DNA of 45,936 nt from a virus. The notes beneath the pieces are model-generated. The model was not told the origin of the DNA. It worked only from the letters and a program-made list of their open reading frames with translations, and ran no database searches. Made by a program: the position numbers and the translations under genes. The stretch spans positions 1 through 45,936 of the IMG/VR virus record IMGVR_UViG_3300021963_000213; one strand, 5' to 3'. Below are positions 8,653 through 16,300 of this stretch, in pieces. The first letter of the stretch is position 1. Every line of letters begins with the position of its first letter.

Positions 8653-10377
8653 ATGTCTTTAAAAGAATACGTAGTTACTGCAAAATCAATGGATGAGTTG
8701 GAGTCATTGTATAATGACTTGGAGACTGCTGGCGGCACAGACGCAGTTCCTGATAGAGTAGTTCCGGTATATCGTAGAAGACCTATAAGTCAAAGTACTC
8801 ATTATATGTTAACAGATGAGGAAGCTATTACATTAAGAAATGATCCAAGGATTCTAAATGTTGAACCAATGGAATTAATTCGTGGAAGCGTTAAATTACA
8901 TTCGTATAAGCAAACCGGCACATTTAGTAAAACAACTTATACTACAAGTATGGATGCTTCGTGGAAAAATTGGGCTCTGTTAAGATGCCTTGAAGGTTCT
9001 CAAAGAAGTAATTGGGGTGACGATGGCACAACAACTCAAAATGCAACTATTGATGTTGGCCCAACAGGTAAAAACGTTGATGTAATTATTATGGATGGTA
9101 TCTGCGGTGTGCCAGATCATCCGGAATTTGCAGTAAATGCAGATGGTACTGGCGGAAGTAGATATGTTCAATATGATTGGTATCAATTAAATTCTATTGT
9201 ATCATCTATTGACGATGACGCATCCACATTGCTAAGCGGAAGTTATTCATATGCCGCGTCTGCGTCTATTACTGATGCAAACCACGGAGCACATACTGCA
9301 GGAACCGCTTGCGGCAATACACAAGGCTGGGCAAGAGACGCAAACATATACCAAATTAATCCTGTATCGGGCGGAGTCGATGCTTTAATTATATGGGATT
9401 ATATTAGAGCGTTTCATAGAACAAAACCAATTAATCCTGAAACGGGTCGCAGAAATCCAACAATATGTAATTGTAGCTTTGGCAACAGTTTAACGTTCCC
9501 TAATAATGCATTAACTCTTAGCGCAGTTAAACAAGCAAATCGTAGAGGAACTACCGTTGGTCCTTTTGGAAGTAGTCCATATACTGCATTTACTTCCGCA
9601 CAACTAAATAGTGTTGGTATGTATAATACTACAACCTCCGGTACAGTATATGCAAATGTTCCATATTATATTGATGCAAATGCAGCAGATGTTGCTGCAG
9701 CTATTGCCGAAGGAATCATTGTTGTTGGAAGTTCCGGCAACGAAAGTTATTACGTAGATAACTCTACAGGAGTTGATTACGAAAATTGGTTTATTGCCTC
9801 ATATGGTGCGGTAACAAGTTATTATTTGTGGTATCAGCATAAAGGATCTTCACCTGCGTGTGTTCCCGGGGCAATATGTGTAGGTGCAATAGATGCAGGC
9901 AAAGTAGAACGAAAAGGTTTTTATAGTAACACCGGGAATAGAATAGATATTTTTGCTCCTGGTACATGGATTACAAGCGCATGGGCAGGATCAACCCCTG
10001 GGAGTTGGGGTGATGTAGCAGCTGATAGTAGAAACGGTAGTTATTACATGAGCAGAGATATTGGCACCAGTATGGCAGCTCCTCAAGTCACGGGCGTATT
10101 GGCGTGTATACTTGAATTGTATCCAAATATGTCACCTGCAGAAGCAACAGCATACATAAAGTATTATGCCAAATTAAATCAATTGACAGATGCATCTGGA
10201 TTATCAAGTCCAGGATGGACATCTAATACTCAAAGTCTGCAAGGCGCAACCAATAGATTTTTATTTCTGCCAAGAGAAAAGGCATTATCCGGCGCAACAT
10301 ATCCTAAGGTAAATTATAATATTAGACCAACATCTGGAAGCGTATATCCCAGAGTTAAGCGTCGTATAAGAGGTTGA
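8653..10377 (+). CDS. Subtilisin-like serine protease (peptidase S8) in the fibre cluster
   Basis: The catalytic triad of the subtilase family is complete: Asp148 in VIIMDGICG, His211 in NHGAHTAGT, Ser473 in GTSMAAPQVTG, with the oxyanion Asn363 in GSSGNE. Residues 1 to about 80 look like an I9-type propeptide (ThyMLTDEEAITLRNDPRILNVEP-like region near 51-72), which in other subtilases folds the enzyme and is then cut off. There is no signal peptide, so the protein is probably a virion component or acts in the cell. The gene lies two bases after the giant fibre gene and is probably cotranscribed. Two roles are possible: processing of fibre proteins, or digestion of host surface proteins during adsorption. 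Both are inferences; the enzyme class is well supported. The basic C-terminus (VKRRIRG) is unexplained. It ends in TGA. Confidence 0.9.
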   Translation: MSLKEYVVTAKSMDELESLYNDLETAGGTDAVPDRVVPVYRRRPISQSTHYMLTDEEAITLRNDPRILNVEPMELIRGSVKLHSYKQTGTFSKTTYTTSMDASWKNWALLRCLEGSQRSNWGDDGTTTQNATIDVGPTGKNVDVIIMDGICGVPDHPEFAVNADGTGGSRYVQYDWYQLNSIVSSIDDDASTLLSGSYSYAASASITDANHGAHTAGTACGNTQGWARDANIYQINPVSGGVDALIIWDYIRAFHRTKPINPETGRRNPTICNCSFGNSLTFPNNALTLSAVKQANRRGTTVGPFGSSPYTAFTSAQLNSVGMYNTTTSGTVYANVPYYIDANAADVAAAIAEGIIVVGSSGNESYYVDNSTGVDYENWFIASYGAVTSYYLWYQHKGSSPACVPGAICVGAIDAGKVERKGFYSNTGNRIDIFAPGTWITSAWAGSTPGSWGDVAADSRNGSYYMSRDIGTSMAAPQVTGVLACILELYPNMSPAEATAYIKYYAKLNQLTDASGLSSPGWTSNTQSLQGATNRFLFLPREKALSGATYPKVNYNIRPTSGSVYPRVKRRIRG

Positions 10378-10391
10378 TGTGTTTAAGAGTT

Positions 10392-10402
10392 AATAAATAA
10401 TA
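10392..10402 (+). promoter_or_regulatory. Possible degenerate late promoter box AATAAATAATA
   Basis: Second copy of the 11-mer seen at 2183 and 18597. It lies in the 44-base gap between the protease and the next fibre gene, 19 bases before the ATG. Promoter function is inferred from resemblance to TATAAATA and from repetition. Confidence 0.3.
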
Positions 10403-10421
10403 AGAATAAACATAAGTAAAA

Positions 10422-11606
10422 ATGCCAACAATAAATTTTCCTTCATCTCCCAATCCAAACGATCTTTATACGTTTGGTGGAAAAACATGGCTGTATAACG
10501 GCACTGCTTGGCAATTGCAAGCACCTGTTACGTACACAGCTAATGTATTGGAGTCTGAAAGTAATCTTTATTATACAGATACTAGAGTTTACGCTAATGT
10601 TATAAATTTATTACCCACATTAGCCGGCAACAACATTAGTATTGCAGCAAATGGTCAAATTTCCGCAACAGGAACTTCTTCGGGCAGTTCATATGCTGCA
10701 GACATTATTGGTCTTAATACTGCCAATATCATTGGTCTTAACACTGCTAATGTTTCAGAATCGGCAAGCAATCTTTACTATACAAATGCAAGAGCAATAC
10801 TAAATGTTATTCCTGCAGTAACAGAGTTATTAGTTACTGCTCCTGGGATGTATTATAGTATAGATCAGTATAGTGGAAACAATCCTGCTATAGATGTAAG
10901 AGCAGGTGAAACTATAGCATTTGGTCTCAATACTTCAGGCCACCCATTCATGATCCGTGTGTCAGATGGTGGTTCTAATTATGATACTGGGTTAATTCAT
11001 GTTGATACAGACGGCACAGTCTCAACAGGATCAGCTGCTCAAGGAAAAGAATCTGGTAGATTATTTTGGAAAATACCATATAGTTTAGCTGGTAATACTT
11101 ACGTATACCAATGTTCTGTTCATAGTGGAATGGTAGGAAGTATTGTCATTTCCAAATCAGTTAGTTCTACAACAGATGTAAGCGAAGGCAGCAATCTATA
11201 TTATACCAATGCTCGTGTTTATGCTAATGTTGTTGCATTGTTACCTACCTTGGCTGGAAATAATATCAGTATTGCAGCCAATGGCCAAATTTCTGCTTCT
11301 GCGGGTAGTGTGTATGCTGCAGACATTATTGGTCTTAATACTGCAAATATTTCCGAATTAACCAATCTATATTACACAAACGCAAGAGTTTATACTAATG
11401 TTGTTGCATTGTTACCTACCTATACCGGTAATATTTCTGCAGATAATATATTTGCAAATTCAATTTATGTTGGAAGCGGTGGTTCTATCACTGGTGCCAA
11501 TTTAATATCTACTAATATTATTTCAGCTACAACTTGGACTGGATTATATGCCGCAAATGTTGTTGGATTAACAACTAACAATGTTACCGAATTAACCAAT
11601 CTATAG
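10422..11606 (+). CDS. Tail fibre with embedded cupredoxin-like domain, ends at in-frame TAG
   Basis: The N-terminus (MPTINFPSSPNPNDLYTFGGKTW) is a common phage fibre start. NLYYTNARVY repeats follow. Residues ~138-250 form a separate domain with a cupredoxin pattern: His174 in SGHPFMI, then Cys231, His234 and Met237 in YQCSVHSGM. The C-x2-H-x2-M spacing is that of amicyanin-type copper sites. The reading frame then returns to fibre repeats and stops at TAG 11604-11606, exactly where the repeat NLYYTNARV would need its first Tyr (TAT or TAC). The same frame stays open to 13046. So this is either a truncated fibre, a leaky amber, or a point mutation or sequencing error. Host adhesion is the likely role; copper binding is not shown. 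Confidence 0.82.
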   Translation: MPTINFPSSPNPNDLYTFGGKTWLYNGTAWQLQAPVTYTANVLESESNLYYTDTRVYANVINLLPTLAGNNISIAANGQISATGTSSGSSYAADIIGLNTANIIGLNTANVSESASNLYYTNARAILNVIPAVTELLVTAPGMYYSIDQYSGNNPAIDVRAGETIAFGLNTSGHPFMIRVSDGGSNYDTGLIHVDTDGTVSTGSAAQGKESGRLFWKIPYSLAGNTYVYQCSVHSGMVGSIVISKSVSSTTDVSEGSNLYYTNARVYANVVALLPTLAGNNISIAANGQISASAGSVYAADIIGLNTANISELTNLYYTNARVYTNVVALLPTYTGNISADNIFANSIYVGSGGSITGANLISTNIISATTWTGLYAANVVGLTTNNVTELTNL

Positions 11607-13046
11607 TATACCAATTCAAGAGTAAGATCAAACGTAATAACATTGTTGCCTACTTTAGCTGGTGATAATATTACTATTGAAGCAAATGGTAGAATTTCAG
11701 CTAGTGCTCCGGCATCTGGTACAGTATTTGCTACAAGTGTTATTGGGCTAAATTCAAACATCTATTCAAACGTAATAACATTGTTGCCTACTTTAGCTGG
11801 TGATAATATTACTATTGAAGCAAATGGTAGAATTTCAGCTAGTGCTCCGGCATCTGGTACAGTATTTGCTACAAGTGTTATTGGTCTTAATACTGCTAAC
11901 ATTATTGGGCTTAACACCGCTAACGTAACTGAATTAGATAATTTATACTATACCAATGCCCGTGTTTATGCCAATGTTATTGGATTGTTAAATACCAAAG
12001 CAAATGTAGGTGATTTGGATGCTAAAGCAAATGTAGGTGATTTAGATGCTAAAGCAAATGTAGGTGATTTGGATGCTAAAGCAAATGTAGGTGATTTAAC
12101 AACATCCAATGTTGCTGAAGGAACAAATCTATATTATACCAATGCCCGTGTTTCCGCTAACGTAATTTCATTATTGCAGACGCTTGCAGGCAATAACATT
12201 AGTATTGCAGCAAATGGTCAAATTTCTGCAAATGTAGATGGCGGCGGTGGCGCCACAACATTAACTGGGTTAACAGACGTTAATGTTGTTGGAACTCCGG
12301 GTGACGGACAAGTATTAAAATATGATAGTGCATCGGGTAAGTGGGTAAACGGCACTGACGCAACAGGCCCCGGCGGTAGTGGTACTTATGGTAATGCAGA
12401 TGTAGCAGCATATTTAACAGTAAATACTGGTAATATACGTGCAGGAAATGTCATAGCAAATACCTTTATATCAGGCGGTACTGGTTCCGGTGGATCTATT
12501 ACTGGTGCCAATTTAATTTCCGCAAATAATATCATTGCAAATAACATTATATCTGGCGGAAGCACCGGCGGATCTATTACTGGTGCTAATTTAATTAGTA
12601 CAAACAATATATCATCTGTAAACTGGATTGGACTATATACATCGAATGTAATTGAAACTGCTGGTAATTTATTCCTTTCAAATTCCTCATTAAGAACTGC
12701 GGTATTAAATCTTACAGATGGCACTCTTGCAGTAGATGCTAATGGTAGAATTGGTGTTAACTTCTATGCTAATTCGCAAATAATTACAGGATCATCTTCT
12801 TATGTAAATTATAATTTAAATTACGCAAATACAACTAATTCAAGTATTTTCGTAGCTATTGAGGGAATAGTACAGATTCCAGGAGTAGATTATTATGTAA
12901 GTGGTCAAACATTAACATTAACTTCGGCTCCTGACACAGGCGCAAATATTGAGGTACGATATATGGGATTAAAACAATCTCAAGGTCCTCAAACTCCTTC
13001 AACATCAATGGACACAATAAGCGCATTCTTATTAATGGGGGCGTAA
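11607..13046 (+). CDS. In-frame continuation of the fibre gene beyond the amber codon
   Basis: The frame of the preceding gene continues without another stop for about 480 codons. The first nominal start is a TTG at 11643 with no ribosome-binding site, and I see no good internal ATG until near the C-terminus, so independent translation is unlikely. It encodes fibre repeats (YTNSRVRSNVITLLPTLAGD), a perfect 118-bp duplication, four DAKANVGDL units, a GGGATTLTGLTDVNVVG-type segment, and the small C-terminal domain NSSIFVAIEGIVQIPGVDYYV that also ends the first fibre gene. Together with the upstream part it would make an 874-residue fibre if TAG is read through or reverted. Otherwise this half is a pseudogene remnant. 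It ends in TAA. Confidence 0.65.
   Translation, partial: YTNSRVRSNVITLLPTLAGDNITIEANGRISASAPASGTVFATSVIGLNSNIYSNVITLLPTLAGDNITIEANGRISASAPASGTVFATSVIGLNTANIIGLNTANVTELDNLYYTNARVYANVIGLLNTKANVGDLDAKANVGDLDAKANVGDLDAKANVGDLTTSNVAEGTNLYYTNARVSANVISLLQTLAGNNISIAANGQISANVDGGGGATTLTGLTDVNVVGTPGDGQVLKYDSASGKWVNGTDATGPGGSGTYGNADVAAYLTVNTGNIRAGNVIANTFISGGTGSGGSITGANLISANNIIANNIISGGSTGGSITGANLISTNNISSVNWIGLYTSNVIETAGNLFLSNSSLRTAVLNLTDGTLAVDANGRIGVNFYANSQIITGSSSYVNYNLNYANTTNSSIFVAIEGIVQIPGVDYYVSGQTLTLTSAPDTGANIEVRYMGLKQSQGPQTPSTSMDTISAFLLMGA
11628..11883 (+). repeat. 118-bp perfect direct repeat just after the amber codon
   Basis: Bases 11628-11745 recur at 11766-11883 (offset 138), identical by eye and in frame. 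They encode SNVITLLPTLAGDNIT followed by EANGRISASAPASGT. The first copy begins 22 bases after the TAG, which points to a recent recombination event at this place. Confidence 0.9.
11991..12098 (+). repeat. Four 27-bp tandem units encoding (D/N)(A/T)KANVGDL
   Basis: Units start at 11991, 12018, 12045 and 12072. The last three encode DAKANVGDL and the first NTKANVGDL; they differ by single silent changes. This is short in-frame expansion within a fibre linker. Confidence 0.9.
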
Positions 13047-13053
13047 AAGAAAA

Positions 13054-13383
13054 ATGACAATCGCATATAAAATTTTAGGACAATCAAATCCAATTGCGAA
13101 TACAGAAACAACGCTGTATACCGTTCCTGCAAATACCAGTGTTGTTGCATCTACATTAAACATTTGTAATCAATCATCTTCATCTGCAACATTTAGAATT
13201 GCAGTAAGACCCGGTGGCGAAACACTTGCAGCAAAACATTATATTGCATACGATACAGTAATTCCGGCATTAGATATTATTAGTTTAACAATTGGCATGG
13301 CATTGGCAACAACAGATGTTGTAACGGTTTATGCAAGCGCAAACACAATGAGTTTTAATTTATTTGGATCTGAGATTACGTAA
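13054..13383 (+). CDS. Small virion-associated protein, paralogue of 18257-18598
   Basis: A 109-residue protein beginning MTIAYKILGQSNP and containing TLYTVPANTSVV, ICNQSSSSATFRIAVRP and HYIAYDTVIPALD. It aligns along its whole length with the product of 18257-18598 (YKVLGQINP, ICNQSSANTTF, HYIVYNASLPAND). The alternating hydrophobic pattern suggests one small beta domain. There is no signal peptide or membrane segment. The two paralogues flank the LamG protein gene and probably decorate or connect the fibre or tail tip. The last base of its TAA stop is the first base of the next gene's ATG (TAATG), so translation is probably coupled. Function unknown; a structural role is inferred from context only. 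Confidence 0.7.
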   Translation: MTIAYKILGQSNPIANTETTLYTVPANTSVVASTLNICNQSSSSATFRIAVRPGGETLAAKHYIAYDTVIPALDIISLTIGMALATTDVVTVYASANTMSFNLFGSEIT

Positions 13384-16300
13384 TGGCATTAACAGGATTT
13401 GCTACCAATAAGTTAAGTACATCTAGACCTACACTAACGAGTAGAGCTATTAATTCTAAACGATTTACTAACATCCGTGGCAATTATTCAAGGTTATCAA
13501 ACCCCACAATCCCTCTCCCATATTTTGTACTGTCAACTGTTACTCCAAATGTAGTTGAGGGACAATCTCTTGCTATATCCGCGAGGGGTTATAATCTCCC
13601 AGCGGCAGATCAAAACGGATTATATTACTGGACTATTGAATCAAATGCAGGAGATTTTGGCACAACTTCTGGCAATTTTACTATGACATGGAATGGTGAT
13701 GCGTATGGATATTCGTTTGGTACTTTTTACGTGGCACCTACAAGCGATGCGGTAATAGAAGGAACCGAATATTTTACTGTTGCTTTAAGAACAGGTTCAA
13801 CTAGTGGTACTATTGTAGCAACTGCTTCATTATCAATAAATGATCCTACCACATATTTCACATTCACATCCACTCCTAATCCTGTAACAGAAGGAAGTAC
13901 TACAACAATTACTGTTCAAGGGTATAATCTTGCTATTGAAAGTGGAACATACTATTGGACAATTGAAACAAATGCTGTTGATTTCGGCACAACTTCTGGT
14001 AGTTTCACATTAACAAGCGGAGCAGGTTCATTTACGGTAAGTCCAACTTCAGATTTTGTAATAGAAGGAAATGAACCGTTTACTATTGCTATTAGAACTG
14101 GCTCTACAAGCGGGCCTATCATATCAACTTCTTCGTCATTAACAATACAAGATCTATTAGGTGAAACCTATTTTAAATTTAATACCGCACTAATATCCGC
14201 TGAACCAGTTTCGGCAAATACTTTTATTTCAACGGTAAGGCCTGTTAGTAATGTGATAACTACAGGTGGGAATACTCGTCCAAGTAAATTTAATCCTTAT
14301 ACCCCGGGATATTATAGTAGTGATTTTAGTTCAGGAAGTTACCTTCAAATAACCGACAATGTTTTATTTGATTTCGCAGGTGATTTTACTGTTGAGATGT
14401 GGATGAAAATGGGATCATTTTCCGTTGATGGCGGCGCATCGCCAGCAATAATAAGTGGTACTAACGATTCAGGTAGTTGGCTAATATTAGTTGGCGCTTC
14501 TGCTATTACGTTATACTATAATCTATCACAGGTTTTTTCCAGTACGACTACTATTGCAGTTGGAGAATGGTTTCATTTTGCATGGAGCCGTTCTTCGGGC
14601 ACTATGAGAATGTTTAAGAATGGTACTCAAATTGGATCACATACTGCATCCACCACCTATACGTGTAATGGTGATTTGTATGTGGGTGTACAAAAACCAG
14701 GAGCAGGTAGAACATATGGCGAAGTATCTAATCTTAGAATTGTAAATGGTACGGGATTATATACCGCAGCATTCACTCCAAGCACCGAGCCGTTAACCGC
14801 AATACCAAATACTGTGTTGTTGACGTGTCGCTCAAATAGAGCAAATGTTGATATTTCTTCATACAATCATCCCGTTTCCTCACAAGGGACCGTGGGAATA
14901 AAATCCTTTACTCCACTAAATCCTAATCCACTTTACAATGACTATGGAAGTGCTTGGTTCTTTACAAACGGCGGGTCAAACAACGGTGATTATATAGGTG
15001 GATTTATTTCACCTACATTGGGTACTTTAGACCACACGATTGAATTTTGGTATTACAACGATGGTGCTTTACAAACTTATGGCAATCCTTGGACATATAA
15101 TGGATCGGCAACACAACAGGCCACAAATAATTACTATCTTTCTATAGGTGCTGCTGGTTCTGGAGTATTGTTGGGAAGCGGTTCAGCATCTTGGACTTTT
15201 AATATGGGATTTACAACCCCTCCTATTAATACGTGGAATCATATTGCGTTGACACGCGCTGGTAGCACATTTAGAATTTTTGTTAATGGTATACAAGCAG
15301 GCACTGCTACAACAAGTCAAGCAATCGGCGCACCAAACGGACAAATGTTATTAGGTACTTATGCAATAGGTGCAGCAAACGGAAATTGGATTAATGGATA
15401 TATAAGTGATTTTAGATATGTTATAGGTACTGCAGTATATACCGGAAACTTTACTCCGCCTACTGCACCGTTGTTGCCTGGAGGCACAGCAGTAACTTAT
15501 CCAAGTACTGCAAATGTTAATTCAACATTTTCTGCAGCAAATACTGCGCTATTACTTTGTCAGGGCAATAAAGCTGTAACAAATAATGCATTTTTAGATA
15601 AAAGTAATAATGCTTTTGCAATTACCCGCAATGGAAATTCTACTCAAGGCACATTTAGTCCACATGGTAGTAATTGGAGTAATTACTTTGACGGTACTGG
15701 AGATTATTTAAGTTTACCAATAGGGGCATACTCTGATTTTGGTAGTGGCGCATTTACTATTGAAATGTGGATTTATCCTACTCTAACAGCAACCCAACAA
15801 GTTATAGCATTCCACGGTTGGTCTGGCTCTGGTGCATTGAATTTTGGTTGGAATATACAGATTAATACCAGTAATCAAATGGCATTTTATGCAAATGGTT
15901 CGCTGCAAGCATTCACTGATCTAGTTGCAACTATAAACGCATGGAATCATATTGCATTTGTCGGCACAGGGGGGGTATTATCTGCATACAGGAACGGGAT
16001 AAAAAGTGCAACAACTTTAACATATACTGCTATAGTAGATAGATCAACTATGACTACGGTAATTGGTGGTTGGAATGACAACAATGAATTAATTGCTGAA
16101 CGATATTTTTATAGAGGATACGTATCCAATTTTCGGGTTGTTAAGGGTACTGCAGTATATACATCTAATTTCCCTGCACCCAATGTAACCCCATTAACAG
16201 CAATAACCAATACTAGTTTTTTAACATGTCAGTCTAATCGTCTTATTGATACTTCTACAAATAGGTTTACTATTACAAAAAGTGGCGATACAAAAGTACA

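Noticed and set aside
11604-11606. Global reassignment of TAG as a sense codon
   Set aside because: TAG ends genes normally at 42723, 43533 and 43942, and the large frames at 2214 and 13383 have no internal TAG. A late-gene-only recoding as in some crAss-like phages cannot be fully excluded, but one codon is weak support.
1-13046. CRISPR-like array in the repeat region
   Set aside because: The repeats are in-frame protein repeats of 105 bp or longer, without spacers of constant length and without cas genes.
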